Assembly (NCBI GenBank): GCA_014239155.1
Contig: JAAZZQ010000037.1
Location: 1-64,000, forward strand
DNA from: Lachnospiraceae bacterium
GTDB lineage: Bacteria > Bacillota > Clostridia > Lachnospirales > Lachnospiraceae
DNA: 64,000 nt
Reading direction: 5' to 3'
Below, piece by piece: positions 18,046 through 27,412 of the stretch. Made by a program: the position numbers and the translations under genes. A model generated the notes under the pieces. It was not told where the DNA came from and searched no databases. It saw only the letters and a program-made list of their open reading frames with translations. The number at the start of each line of letters is the position of its first letter. Position 1 is the stretch's first letter.

Positions 18046-19330
18046 ACACCACTTTTCCATCCACAATTGTATAGCACACCTTCCCCTTAAGTGTCTGCCC
18101 AACAAAAGGAGAATTGGAAGACTTTGACGCAAACGCTTCGACAGTCCATGAAGCGCCCGCATCAAAAATTACGACATCGGCTGGCGCGCCCTCCGACAAA
18201 GTTCCTGCAAAAAGCCCATACAGACGCGCAGGAGCCGTTGACATTCTTTCGATTAATGTCTCTATTGGCAATTGATTGGTATCAACAAGATTTGTAATGC
18301 CAAGTGCCAATGCAGTTTCTAGGCCAATAATACCGCTTGGTGCCTCTGTGATGGGTTTTGCCTTCTCCTCCGCGCTATGCGGTGCATGGTCTGTTGCAAT
18401 AATGTCAATTGTGCCATCCTTTAACCCCTCTATCACTGCTCGTCTGTCCGCTTCCTCTCGTAATGGGGGATTCATCTTTGCAAGCGTTCCATACTGAAGA
18501 ACCGCATCTTGTGTCAAACTAAAATGATGTGGTGTTGCCTCCGCATGAATATTATGCAATCCTAATTCTGCCGCTTTCTTTTTTGCCTCTCTGACAAGTG
18601 CAACACCCTCCTTGGTGCTAATATGTTGGATATTTAATATCGCCCCCGTATCCAATGCTATCTGAAGATCGCGCGCTATCATAGAAATCTCAGCTTCTCG
18701 CGGCGAACCACCAATTCCATAATATTCTGCCACCTTGCCTGCATTCACACCATTATTTTGAATACAAGTGGGATTTTCTTCATGCAGACTAACTGGCACT
18801 TTTAATGCTGCGGCTCTTCTTAGAGCACTCTCCATCAGCGCAGCATCCATAATGGGTCTGCCATCATCCGTAAATCCAACTGCTCCCTTGGAGATAAGAG
18901 ACTTCATGTCTGTCAGTTCTGTTCCAGCCATTCCTTTTGTCACTGTGGCACAACTATATATCTTTAAATTCGTCTTACTTCCCTTTTCCAAAACATAAGT
19001 TAGCGTCTCTGTATTATCCACGACAGGATTCGTGTTTGCCATTAACACAACGCTTGTAAAACCACCTTGCAAGGCAGCTTTTGCTCCTGTCTCAATATCT
19101 TCCTTGTACGTAAACCCCGGATCGCGAAAATGCACATGTACATCCACAAGCCCCGGCGCTACAATACAGCCTAAAGCATTGATTCTATCGCAAGAATTGG
19201 CATCTATCGCGCTCATCTCTTCTATATTTTCTAAAATCTTTGCAATTTTTCCATGTTTAATTAGCACAGATGCCTGTTTTGTAATACCGTTTGCGGGGTC
19301 TATCACCATGCCATTTTCTATCAAAATCAT
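17999..19330 (-). CDS. pyrC: Dihydroorotase
   Basis: About 443 residues. It catalyses ring closure of carbamoyl-aspartate to dihydroorotate in pyrimidine synthesis. Type I dihydroorotase features are clear: the zinc-binding DVHVHFRDPG at about 63-72, the QHIS region, and ATDHAPHSAEEK with the metal/catalytic Asp. I choose the internal ATG at 19330 (MILIENGMVIDPANG) because GAGAGGG precedes it by 9 nt and homologs begin there. It is not next to pyrD and pyrK, which are 17 kb away. The last 16 codons overlap the convergent AraC-type gene. Confidence 0.93.
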   Translation of the reverse strand: MILIENGMVIDPANGITKQASVLIKHGKIAKILENIEEMSAIDANSCDRINALGCIVAPGLVDVHVHFRDPGFTYKEDIETGAKAALQGGFTSVVLMANTNPVVDNTETLTYVLEKGSKTNLKIYSCATVTKGMAGTELTDMKSLISKGAVGFTDDGRPIMDAALMESALRRAAALKVPVSLHEENPTCIQNNGVNAGKVAEYYGIGGSPREAEISMIARDLQIALDTGAILNIQHISTKEGVALVREAKKKAAELGLHNIHAEATPHHFSLTQDAVLQYGTLAKMNPPLREEADRRAVIEGLKDGTIDIIATDHAPHSAEEKAKPITEAPSGIIGLETALALGITNLVDTNQLPIETLIERMSTAPARLYGLFAGTLSEGAPADVVIFDAGASWTVEAFASKSSNSPFVGQTLKGKVCYTIVDGKVVFTNRALCSASCHKLS

Positions 19331-19391
19331 CTCTTTTATCCCTCTCTTTTTTCTCACACTGTATTTTTAGCTTTTATTTATTGTATTATTT

Positions 19392-19823
19392 TTACTTAAA
19401 TTCAATTGCCTTATCCGCAATATTTTCTGTTTTTATCACAATATAAGGCCGTGTTGGTGTGTTGGTCACATTCTCTGCCTTTCCAGGTCCAATTAGTGTC
19501 GTATCAATCACCAACGACTCTTCTGTCTCATAGAACGCATTTACACTGATACTGTATCCTCCGCTTGGCTGCTCCCCATATCCGACAGCAATATAAAGCT
19601 CCTCGCCAAGCGTATAGCTAATCTGAAATGGCTGTGCAGATTTTTCCGCAACAATCTCTTTGAGCGAATCCGGCTGCTGATCCTCTCCAATTACAGTAAA
19701 TTCAATATCTTTTAGTTTATCCTCCTCCGTTGACTCGCCGGCACAGCCAGCAAGAAACAGCATCATCATAACACATGCTGCCACAAATATGGTAAGCCTT
19801 TTCTTCTTTCCCAATTTGTCCAT
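19392..19823 (-). CDS. PrcB-like lipoprotein
   Basis: A 143-residue predicted lipoprotein: a basic start, a hydrophobic stretch and lipobox LAGC (Cys27). The mature part contains YGEQPSGGYSI, characteristic of the PrcB C-terminal domain, first named from a protease-complex subunit in Treponema. In Firmicutes the domain occurs in small secreted proteins of unknown role, sometimes with protease or protease-inhibitor suggestions. The start follows AGGAGGCAGA. It lies 61 bp before pyrC on the same strand and could be co-transcribed, though no functional link is obvious. Confidence 0.72.
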   Translation of the reverse strand: MDKLGKKKRLTIFVAACVMMMLFLAGCAGESTEEDKLKDIEFTVIGEDQQPDSLKEIVAEKSAQPFQISYTLGEELYIAVGYGEQPSGGYSISVNAFYETEESLVIDTTLIGPGKAENVTNTPTRPYIVIKTENIADKAIEFK

Positions 19824-19997
19824 TCTGCCTCCTAAAGATTATATGATATCTATATTTATGCGGTTTCCGGGGAAGATATACTTTAAAAACTTGATTTTAA
19901 CCGCGATACTGTATAGAATAGAATGGAGTGTAAATTTTTATTACAGCAAGAATACCGATGGCATTCTTGAATAAATTACGAAAGGTATGGTATTTTT

Positions 19998-20732
19998 ATG
20001 ATTCGATTAATCCTTGTTGCAGGCTTTGTCATTCTCTTTCTGATACTGAGCACCCCTATTATGCTTATAGAATGGCTGATTGGCAGGCGCAATGCAGAGA
20101 TCAAAAGTCGCTCTAGTCTGGCAATTGTAAACTGGGCTTTTCGATGTGTCCGCTTTCTCTCCGGTGCCAAAGTGGATTATATCGGAGAGGAAAACATTCC
20201 AACAGATACGCCAGTGCTCTATATCGGCAATCACAGAAGCTTCTTTGATGTGGTGCTGACTTATATCCGTGTTCCGCGTCCCACTGGTTATATCGCCAAG
20301 AAAAGTATGGAAAGGGTGCCATTGTTAAATATCTGGATGCGCAACCTTCACTGCCTGTTCCTTGACCGCGAAAATATCAAGGCAGGTATGCAAACCATCC
20401 TTGCTGCTATCGACCTTATGAAAAATGGTAAATCCATCTGCATTTTTCCAGAAGGCACACGAAATAAAGAGGAGGGCACGCTACTGCCTTTTCATGAAGG
20501 CAGTTTTAGGATTGCAGCGAAAGCAGACTGCCCCATTATTCCTATGACTATCAACAATAGCGCTGCGGTCTTTGAAAACCAATTTCCGTGGATTAAAAAG
20601 GCACACGTTATTATTGAGTATGGGAAACCAATCTATATTAAAGAACTGCCAAAAGAACAACAGAAAAAACTAGCGCCCTATGTGCAAAGTATTATCCTAG
20701 AAACTTATCAAAAAAATAAAGAAACTATCTAA
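19998..20732 (+). CDS. plsC: 1-acyl-sn-glycerol-3-phosphate acyltransferase
   Basis: A 244-residue membrane-associated acyltransferase. It has an N-terminal membrane segment at about 3-25. The catalytic motif NHRSFFD at 78-84 gives the HX4D pair, and FPEGTRNKEEG at about 151-161 is the phosphate-binding motif. It converts lysophosphatidate to phosphatidate in phospholipid synthesis. It is monocistronic on the plus strand between minus-strand operons and ends 8 bp from the murF stop codon. Confidence 0.92.
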   Translation: MIRLILVAGFVILFLILSTPIMLIEWLIGRRNAEIKSRSSLAIVNWAFRCVRFLSGAKVDYIGEENIPTDTPVLYIGNHRSFFDVVLTYIRVPRPTGYIAKKSMERVPLLNIWMRNLHCLFLDRENIKAGMQTILAAIDLMKNGKSICIFPEGTRNKEEGTLLPFHEGSFRIAAKADCPIIPMTINNSAAVFENQFPWIKKAHVIIEYGKPIYIKELPKEQQKKLAPYVQSIILETYQKNKETI

Positions 20733-20739
20733 TCTTCTA

Positions 20740-22137
20740 TTATGAAAGCTTTGCGATAATCTCCTCAAAATGCATTCCATGAGATGCCTTGACAAGTACA
20801 ATATCCCCATCTTGAATTATTTTATCCATCTCACAGAACAGTGCTTCCTTATCTGCAAAGTAATAACATGTGGGGTTCGCACACGCTATGCTCTGCGCAC
20901 CATCGAACATATTTCTACACAATGTTCCCACACAAATTAGCACGTCAAGCCCTTTCTGCGCCGCGTAGACACCCACTTCGCGGTGCAGCGCAACCTCCTG
21001 CGCACCAAGTTCAAACATATCTCCCAAAATTGCTATTTTTCGTGTCTTTTTATTCAATCCATCTGTCATGCTAAGCAGGTCAAGTGCAGCCTTCACAGAG
21101 ACTGGATTGGCATTGTAACAATCATCAATTAGAGTGTAGCGGTTAGTACGCATCACATGACTTCTGCCATCTACAGCTTCTACCTCCTGAATCCCCGCTT
21201 GAATCTGTGCTGGTGTCAATCCAAAAAAAGCGCCAACCGCAGCTGCAGCAAGTGCGTCATACAACATGTGTTCGCCCGGAAGTGGTATCTCCACTGGAAA
21301 CACGGTTTTATCAATGTGAATCTGTGCTCTGCTGCCATTTAATCCTCTGTTTTCATAACAATCTGCATAAACAGTATTATTGCTCCCAGTGCCAAAAAAT
21401 ACTGGGGTTCTCCCTTTTACTTTTTGGATTGTAATGAGCTTATCATCATCGCCATTTAGAAAAACACCTGACTCTCCCTGTATAAAATCAAAAATTTCAG
21501 ATTTCGCTTGTAAAATCCCATCTCTTGTGCCAAGATTCTCCAGATGGCATTGTCCAATATTTGTAATGAGACATACATCTGGCTTTGCAATCTGACTAAG
21601 CCGATGCATCTCTCCAAAATTGCTAATCCCCATCTCAAGCACTGCAAGCTCGCAATCCGCCTGTATCCGAAGAACGGTGAGCGGGAGCCCAATCTCATTG
21701 TTATAATTGCCCTTTGTCTTTAGGACACGAAACTTTTTTGACAGAACACTTGCCACAAACTCTTTGGTGCTAGTTTTGCCAACACTGCCTGTTATCCCTA
21801 CAACTTTGACTGGAAGCTGCATTCTGTAATACTCTGCCAACTCCCTCAATGCCCGAAAACTATCCTCAACAACGATATATGGTCCTTTTGGATTCTTAGG
21901 TGCTTGCTCACAGATTACTCCCAACGCCCCTGAATCAAATACAGCATCTATAAAACAATGCCCATCCACATGTTCCCCGCGCGTTGCAATAAAGATGTCA
22001 CCTTTTCCGACCTTTCTTGAGTCAAGAAACACCCCTTCTGCTTCCACAGTATCAACAGATAGCAAATCGCATAACACCTCTGTATGAAGTGTACCTCCTA
22101 CTGCGTTTGCAATCTTTTTTAATGTCATATTTTTCAT
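20740..22137 (-). CDS. murF: UDP-N-acetylmuramoyl-tripeptide--D-alanyl-D-alanine ligase
   Basis: A 465-residue Mur ligase. The ATP-binding loop GITGSVGKTSTKE at about 113-125 is followed by central-domain motifs (LEMGISNFGEMHRLS) and the C-terminal DDCYNANPVS and ILGDMFELG motifs that set MurF apart from MurC, D and E. It adds D-Ala-D-Ala to the peptidoglycan precursor in the cytoplasm. It follows ddl, whose product supplies its substrate; the two form an evident unit with a 71-bp gap. Confidence 0.96.
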   Translation of the reverse strand: MKNMTLKKIANAVGGTLHTEVLCDLLSVDTVEAEGVFLDSRKVGKGDIFIATRGEHVDGHCFIDAVFDSGALGVICEQAPKNPKGPYIVVEDSFRALRELAEYYRMQLPVKVVGITGSVGKTSTKEFVASVLSKKFRVLKTKGNYNNEIGLPLTVLRIQADCELAVLEMGISNFGEMHRLSQIAKPDVCLITNIGQCHLENLGTRDGILQAKSEIFDFIQGESGVFLNGDDDKLITIQKVKGRTPVFFGTGSNNTVYADCYENRGLNGSRAQIHIDKTVFPVEIPLPGEHMLYDALAAAAVGAFFGLTPAQIQAGIQEVEAVDGRSHVMRTNRYTLIDDCYNANPVSVKAALDLLSMTDGLNKKTRKIAILGDMFELGAQEVALHREVGVYAAQKGLDVLICVGTLCRNMFDGAQSIACANPTCYYFADKEALFCEMDKIIQDGDIVLVKASHGMHFEEIIAKLS

Positions 22138-22208
22138 GACAGTCTCTCCCTCTCCTAAGATATTTACCGAAATTCCAAAACTGTTGCTATGGCTGGTTTC
22201 ACCTTATT

Positions 22209-23246
22209 TCACATATACTTATTCATAGAACTGTCAATAATTCGCTGACACAAATCTGCGAAATCCATACCAATTACAGCAGCCTCCTGTGGAAGTAAGG
22301 ATGTCGGTGTCATGCCCGGCAGCGTGTTTGCCTCCAGACAATAAAACTGATATTCATTGTCCATACGAAAATCCATACGCGCATATGTTTTTAGGCGAAG
22401 TGCCCGATACACAGACTCCGCACATGACTGCATCGCCTTTGTCACATTTGCATCCAAATCTGCCGGGCAAGTCTCCACTGTCGTTCCCGCCTGATATTTA
22501 TTTTTGTAATCATAAAAACCAACCTTCGGGGCAATCTCAATGACAGGAAGCGCTTCCCCATCAATAACACCAATAGAAAATTCCCGTCCGTCTATGTACT
22601 GCTCTATCAAAATCCTGTCCTCAAACGCAAATGCCTTTGTCAGTGCACTGTCCAGTTGCTGCCTGTCATCTGCACGGTAAACACCCACGCTAGAACCACC
22701 GCAATTTACCTTGACAATGCATGGAAAGATATTCCACGCCTCCACAATCTGCATCTCACTTTTGCATACAGTGATTCCCTTTGGCGTCGGTATTTTGTAC
22801 TTGTGAAACAGTTCCTTAGAAATTGCCTTATCCATTGCAAGCGCACTAGAAATATAATCTGTACCTGTATATTTAATATCCAACAGGTCAAACATTGCCT
22901 GTATCTTTCCATCTTCACCATTCTGTCCATGAAGCGCCAGAAAAACAATATCTGCCTGACGACAAATATCAATGACATGTGGTCCAACTGCGCACTCTGG
23001 ATGTTCCTTCCGCAGTGCCTTTACTGCGCTGATATCCGGACAGCTCTCGGAAATGCTACCAAAATTTTCACTCCAGTCCTTTTCCAACGCAAAAATATTT
23101 TCAAACTTTTGTTCATATCCCAGATACAAATCCAGAAGGATTGTCTGGTGCCCTTTTTTTCTGAGTGCATGATAAATCATGGAACCTGTCACAAGCGACA
23201 CATCGCGTTCCGTACTGGTTCCACCCGCCAAAATAACAATTTTCAT
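22209..23246 (-). CDS. ddl: D-alanine--D-alanine ligase
   Basis: A 345-residue ATP-grasp ligase with N-terminal LAGGTSTERDVSL, central LHGQNGEDGKIQ, KVNCGGSSVGV and the C-terminal metal-binding EANTLPGMTPTSLLPQ. It makes D-Ala-D-Ala for the wall precursor. The residue after the LHG-GEDG block and the ordinary TPTSL end suggest a standard D-Ala-D-Ala enzyme, not a VanA-type lactate ligase. It lies directly upstream of murF. The 248-bp gap before it, toward the amidohydrolase, holds no gene I can support. Confidence 0.95.
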   Translation of the reverse strand: MKIVILAGGTSTERDVSLVTGSMIYHALRKKGHQTILLDLYLGYEQKFENIFALEKDWSENFGSISESCPDISAVKALRKEHPECAVGPHVIDICRQADIVFLALHGQNGEDGKIQAMFDLLDIKYTGTDYISSALAMDKAISKELFHKYKIPTPKGITVCKSEMQIVEAWNIFPCIVKVNCGGSSVGVYRADDRQQLDSALTKAFAFEDRILIEQYIDGREFSIGVIDGEALPVIEIAPKVGFYDYKNKYQAGTTVETCPADLDANVTKAMQSCAESVYRALRLKTYARMDFRMDNEYQFYCLEANTLPGMTPTSLLPQEAAVIGMDFADLCQRIIDSSMNKYM

Positions 23247-23494
23247 AATTTCTGACCATTCCTCTCCTGATTGCTAATTAACACAGCCTACTGTATATCT
23301 TTCTAATATATGTACAAAGGTCTCTGTCTGTGCCGCCTTCCAAGAAAATATGTGTCAGAACTTCGCAGAGGAGACAAACAGTGACCTAGACAATTCCACA
23401 GTATTTTCTGCTGTGTATTTTCACAGGGCAGCAAGCCCCTATTTTTTTTATTTTACACGCATTTCCTCCACAAGTAAAGCCACTAAAATAAAAT

Positions 23495-24721
23495 CTATTG
23501 CGGCAGCGTAATTGCTCCACAATCCACATCTGGAATTGAAGCATCATGATACACTACCCTTCCGTCAATCAGTGTCATTAACGTCTTGGTAAACACTTCC
23601 ATTGGATTTCCACTAAAAATTGCAATATCTGCATCTTTTCCGCTTTCCAGACTCCCAACGCGATCAGATATTCCGCAGATTTTTGCCGCATTGATTGTCA
23701 TTGCGCGATATCCCTCTTCCATAGAAAGCCCCTGTTTTACACATAGTCCCACACACAGCGGAAGCGATTGAATCAAAGACACTGGATGATCCGTTGTGAT
23801 CGATACCATAACGCCTGCCTCAGCAAGAACACCCGCAGTTTTAAACGCTACATTCTGCACTTCTATTTTGTTGCGAGTGGCTAAATCTGGTCCTACAATA
23901 GCAGGAAAACCAGACTCTGCAATCTCCTTCGCGACAAGATGGCCTTCACTACAGTGGTCGAGTGTCATATCTAAACCAAACTCCTTCGCGATACGAATTG
24001 CAGTAAAAATATCATCTACGCGGTGCACATGTGCTTTAAGAGGTATCTTTTTTTCAAATACAGGTCTCCACGCCTCATAGTGCAAATTGAAATCCGTATC
24101 CTCCCAATCACCTTTCTCCAAATACTGTCTTGCATTGACAAGCTCGTTTCGCAACATTCCTGCAATTGCCATGCGTGTCACAGGCGATGTATTCATTCCG
24201 GCATAATTTACTTTAGGATTCTCGCCAAACGCAATTTTCATCGCAGATGGAAATTTAAGAGTAATATCATCAATTCTTCTGCCATAAGTCTTCACAACCG
24301 CAAATTGGCCTCCGACAACATTTGTGCTGCCGGGACCAATATTTGCAGAGGTAATGCCAGCCCTTACTGCGTCAGCAAAAGCTGCATCCATCGTATTGAT
24401 AGCATCAATTGCGCGGAGCATTGGCGTGACAGGTTGCACTGTCTCATTACAGTCGTCACCCTCCCGACCTTTTTTCTCCTCGGTGATCCCCATATGGCAG
24501 TGAGCCTCAATAATCCCCGGCATTACCAAATGATGGTTCACATCTATTTTCATACAATCCGCAGACTGTGGAAGTTCTATCTTCGGAGATACCTCAAGGA
24601 TTTTTCCATCCTTTATAAGTATACCGCCCTCAAGGATATCCGTTTTATATTGTTCGCATACAGCGTCACTCATACTGCGGATTGCTGCGTTTTCTAATAA
24701 AAGCATATTGTCAATAACCAT
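23495..24721 (-). CDS. Amidohydrolase (imidazolonepropionase-like)
   Basis: About 408 residues of the metal-dependent amidohydrolase superfamily: GIIEAHCHMGITEEKKGREGDD holds the first metal His pair, later His residues are in KAHVHRVDD and LDHCSEGH, and ITTDHPVSL holds the metal Asp. The closest group by pattern is the imidazolonepropionase-related enzymes of unknown substrate found in clostridia. A longer frame from 24814 would overlap the upstream SpoIIQ-like gene by 77 bp; I prefer ATG 24721 or 24706, near GGAAGGG. It is the last gene of the long minus-strand run. Confidence 0.8.
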   Translation of the reverse strand: MVIDNMLLLENAAIRSMSDAVCEQYKTDILEGGILIKDGKILEVSPKIELPQSADCMKIDVNHHLVMPGIIEAHCHMGITEEKKGREGDDCNETVQPVTPMLRAIDAINTMDAAFADAVRAGITSANIGPGSTNVVGGQFAVVKTYGRRIDDITLKFPSAMKIAFGENPKVNYAGMNTSPVTRMAIAGMLRNELVNARQYLEKGDWEDTDFNLHYEAWRPVFEKKIPLKAHVHRVDDIFTAIRIAKEFGLDMTLDHCSEGHLVAKEIAESGFPAIVGPDLATRNKIEVQNVAFKTAGVLAEAGVMVSITTDHPVSLIQSLPLCVGLCVKQGLSMEEGYRAMTINAAKICGISDRVGSLESGKDADIAIFSGNPMEVFTKTLMTLIDGRVVYHDASIPDVDCGAITLPQ

Positions 24722-24737
24722 GCCCTTCCATGTTATT

Positions 24738-25625
24738 CTAACCCCTGTGTAGAGGGTCAATTGGAACGCCATCCTTTGTAAGTTTATAATAAATGTTTGT
24801 TCCTTCCTCCGCATAATAGATGGTTGGCTTTGCTACCTTTCCGACAATATCACCTACAGATACCCTGTCACCACTCTTCAGGCTGATATCGCTGAGCTGT
24901 CCATACGTAAGAAGATATCCATCTCCAAGGTCAAAACAAATGGTGTTGCCCGTCTTAGCATCATAATATACATCTGTCACCACACCGTCAGCCGCCGCAG
25001 TGATTGTCTGTCCCTCACTTGCTGCAATAACCAGTGCTGGATTATAATAGTATTGCTGCATTGTAGTATGATAAATAGCCTTGTCCATACTGTAGTCCAA
25101 TAAAACATCGCCGATTACTGGAAGCGCAAGGGAATCCTCATCAGAAAATGTCAGCGGTGTATCCATCACAAGGTCTTGTTCTTGTGACTGCTCCTGTCCA
25201 TCCATAAACACTGCTGCTTTGTCTGTCCCCTCAAGAGAATTTTTTAACTTTGCATTCTCCACTTGCCCTGAGTTTGCCTCCGTAAAGGCTGGATCGACAT
25301 CCATATCATTGTTGTCACTTAAATCGTACATATCCTCATCCACAAATCTGGTGTCTACCTGTTTCTTTTTCTCTGTAGAAGTCTCTGACTGTGCCTTTCC
25401 AGATACAAATCTGGTGTCTGCAAGACCTGTATCCCCTTCGTCCACTGTAGTATTTTGCTGTTCCAGCTTTGCAAAATCTATGCGATTTTCTTCTTTTTTC
25501 TCTTCGCCCTGCTTTGACATATACACGCCCGCAAGAGTAAGTGCTGACAATACAAATACTGATGCTGCGATAATACTAATCTTTTCCCTCTGCAAGGCAG
25601 GACGCCTGTTGTTTCGTCTGTTCAT
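24738..25625 (-). CDS. spoIIQ: SpoIIQ-like protein with inactive LytM (M23) domain
   Basis: 295 residues: a single membrane segment at about 15-36, an acidic spacer containing a repeated DTRFV motif, and a C-terminal LytM/M23-type domain at about 175-290 (ITAAADGVVTDVYYDAKTGN, LTYGQLSDI, VSVGDIVGKVAKP). The zinc-binding His residues of active M23 enzymes are missing: the HxxxD site is replaced by YYYNPAL, and the HxH site by NIYYKL. Such a degenerate domain next to spoIID matches SpoIIQ, the forespore half of the channel that contacts SpoIIIAH during engulfment. Here it cannot cut wall itself. Confidence 0.8.
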   Translation of the reverse strand: MNRRNNRRPALQREKISIIAASVFVLSALTLAGVYMSKQGEEKKEENRIDFAKLEQQNTTVDEGDTGLADTRFVSGKAQSETSTEKKKQVDTRFVDEDMYDLSDNNDMDVDPAFTEANSGQVENAKLKNSLEGTDKAAVFMDGQEQSQEQDLVMDTPLTFSDEDSLALPVIGDVLLDYSMDKAIYHTTMQQYYYNPALVIAASEGQTITAAADGVVTDVYYDAKTGNTICFDLGDGYLLTYGQLSDISLKSGDRVSVGDIVGKVAKPTIYYAEEGTNIYYKLTKDGVPIDPLHRG

Positions 25626-25717
25626 CCTTTCCCTCCATTTCCGGCAAACAGTTCTGCCTCTGACAAAACTGCAACAAACCCTTTGCCTGTCTATAGCATT
25701 GACGTGTCAGGAGGATT

Positions 25718-26401
25718 TTATTCATAAATATTAACCCTGATATCACCGTAAAAATATTTTAATATCTCATAAAAATCCAAGCCTTGCGCCGCAAGCACAT
25801 AGGCATAGTTGAGTGAAAAACCCACTTGATCACCCGCCTCAGACACAAGCATTCCCGCAGGTGAAGTGGTAAAAAAAGGAGCGGCAATTACGCTCCCATC
25901 CTTCGTAATCACAGCTCCTTCTACGGCTTCCACAGCGCGTTGTATTTCATTTAATTTTACAAATGCATCTGAATCTGATGCCGCTTCTGTATATATTCGA
26001 TAAAAATAATTGGCTGTAAAGCGCATCTTCTCATAATCTAGCACCTCCGGGCATTGCTCCGCCTCCCACACCGCCACAAGATTGCTGCGACACACAATTG
26101 CAAGCGCTTTTAAGTACTCCTGTTCGGGGTCTCGAACAGTATCTGCTCCGGCAATATAATCTTCAGATGAACTAAATGTCATATCCTCTGGGATTGCCTT
26201 ATACATTAAAAACTGCGTCAACTGTTCCGGCTGAAAAACAAAGTTGCCAATATCCTCCTCAATGCGAATGACAAAGCGCTCATCTATGCCTGCCTCATCG
26301 CGTTCCTCTGTTTTCCATGCTCCTTTATCTGGCTTGACAAAAACAGTTCCAATCAAAGGAAGACACACAATAAAGGTTATTAGCCTTGAAATTTTTTTCA
26401 A
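25718..26401 (-). CDS. spoIID: Stage II sporulation protein D
   Basis: About 227 residues with an N-terminal membrane anchor (KKISRLITFIVCLPLIGTVFV) and a shortened SpoIID-type lytic transglycosylase domain, recognisable from the YLKALAIVCRSNLVAV segment and the SPAGMLVSEA and GFSLNYAYVLAAQG motifs near the end. SpoIID digests septal peptidoglycan during engulfment, usually with SpoIIM and SpoIIP. The best start is TTG at 26401, 8 nt after GGCAGG. It is followed by the SpoIIQ-like gene with a 92-bp gap, the clostridial gene order. It is shorter than Bacillus SpoIID (about 340 residues) and the active site should be checked. Confidence 0.78.
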   Translation of the reverse strand: MKKISRLITFIVCLPLIGTVFVKPDKGAWKTEERDEAGIDERFVIRIEEDIGNFVFQPEQLTQFLMYKAIPEDMTFSSSEDYIAGADTVRDPEQEYLKALAIVCRSNLVAVWEAEQCPEVLDYEKMRFTANYFYRIYTEAASDSDAFVKLNEIQRAVEAVEGAVITKDGSVIAAPFFTTSPAGMLVSEAGDQVGFSLNYAYVLAAQGLDFYEILKYFYGDIRVNIYE

Positions 26402-26437
26402 AGCGCAATCACCTGCCTGCAATATTCTATTGTTTCT

Positions 26438-26465
26438 ATTTTATGCATTTCCAAAAATACTATAC
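26438..26465 (-). promoter_or_regulatory. Candidate sigma-E promoter of spoIID
   Basis: On the minus strand GTATAGT (26465-26459) is followed after 13 bp by CATAAAAT (26445-26438), one change from the sigma-E -10 motif CATACAAT. spoIID is a mother-cell sigma-E gene in Bacillus, which fits. Confidence 0.4.
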
Positions 26466-26482
26466 CCAATGGAAATTTTTAC

Positions 26483-27412
26483 TTACTGGTTTATCATAAT
26501 ATCCATTGCTTGCATATCATCTGTAAGTGTTACAAGCTTATGTTTCCCTCCAAACTCGCCATCAAGTGTCCATGCAACTTCTTCCTGAGACTCTATTATC
26601 AATTTTCCCGACTTAAAACTATACATATATTCTGTATCAATATTCTGAATGGCAAGCGCTGCAAGGATAGAGTTTAACTCTATAGGATTCTTTGGCATTT
26701 TGATGAGTGTCACTTCAAAAAGCCCATCATTTAATGCAATTCTGCCTTTAAATACATTGCCTGCAATGCTTTTAAAACCGCCAACCGAATAGGAGTTTGT
26801 GACCATACCAAATATAAAATCATCCTCAATTATCTTCGTCTCTCCATTTTCTGACACACTTGTCACTTTTAACCGATAAGATTTAATATTTTGAAGATGT
26901 TTTACTCCTTCCAGAATATAAGCCATATGTCCCAGCATGTTTTTCATCTCTTGTGGCGTCCCATAAGAAACCTCTGTAAAAAGACCAAACGCAGCAATAT
27001 ACACAAAAACATCCTCGTTGAATCTGCCAACATCGCAGGAAAATACTGTGCCATTGACTACAGTCTCCGCGGCTTGTTTCATGGTCGAAGAAATTTTTAA
27101 GCTGTTTGCAAAATCATTTGTGCTCCCTGCTGGAATATAACCAATTGTCGTTTTAAAGCCAGACTGTATCATTCCTGTCACAATCTCATCTAGCGTTCCA
27201 TCCCCACCGCTACATACTACAAGATTATAATACTTATTGCGCTCTCGCATTGCACGGCAAGCGTCTCCTCGTCCCTGTGTGGGGTAGACAGTCACTTCAT
27301 ATCCAGCTTTTACCAAAATATCCACAATCCCCAACAAGCTGTTTTTTATCAGCCCCTTGCCTGAATGCGGATTGATTATAAACAATGCTTTTTGTTCTAA
27401 AACTGTACTCAT
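26483..27412 (-). CDS. Diacylglycerol/lipid kinase (DagK/YegS family)
   Basis: About 309 residues with NPHSGKG near the N-terminus, the nucleotide-binding SGGDGTLDEIV at about 65-75 and GSTNDFANSL, the three signatures of the DAGK catalytic family. In Gram-positives it recycles diacylglycerol released during lipoteichoic acid synthesis. The ATG at 27412 shares one base with the whiA stop codon (TGATG) and has GAGG at 6 nt, implying translational coupling to whiA. Confidence 0.88.
   Translation of the reverse strand: MSTVLEQKALFIINPHSGKGLIKNSLLGIVDILVKAGYEVTVYPTQGRGDACRAMRERNKYYNLVVCSGGDGTLDEIVTGMIQSGFKTTIGYIPAGSTNDFANSLKISSTMKQAAETVVNGTVFSCDVGRFNEDVFVYIAAFGLFTEVSYGTPQEMKNMLGHMAYILEGVKHLQNIKSYRLKVTSVSENGETKIIEDDFIFGMVTNSYSVGGFKSIAGNVFKGRIALNDGLFEVTLIKMPKNPIELNSILAALAIQNIDTEYMYSFKSGKLIIESQEEVAWTLDGEFGGKHKLVTLTDDMQAMDIMINQ

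Noticed and set aside
22209-23246. Ddl as a VanA/VanC-type resistance ligase
   Set aside because: It is paired with murF in a housekeeping unit, no vanH or vanX is present, and the motifs look like ordinary Ddl.
22656-23255. 199-codon plus-strand frame opposite ddl
   Set aside because: It lies wholly antisense to a well-conserved ligase gene, is Cys/His rich without domain pattern, and has no ribosome site.
24023-24697. 224-codon plus-strand frame opposite the amidohydrolase
   Set aside because: Antisense shadow of a gene with clear metal-binding motifs; composition is not protein-like.
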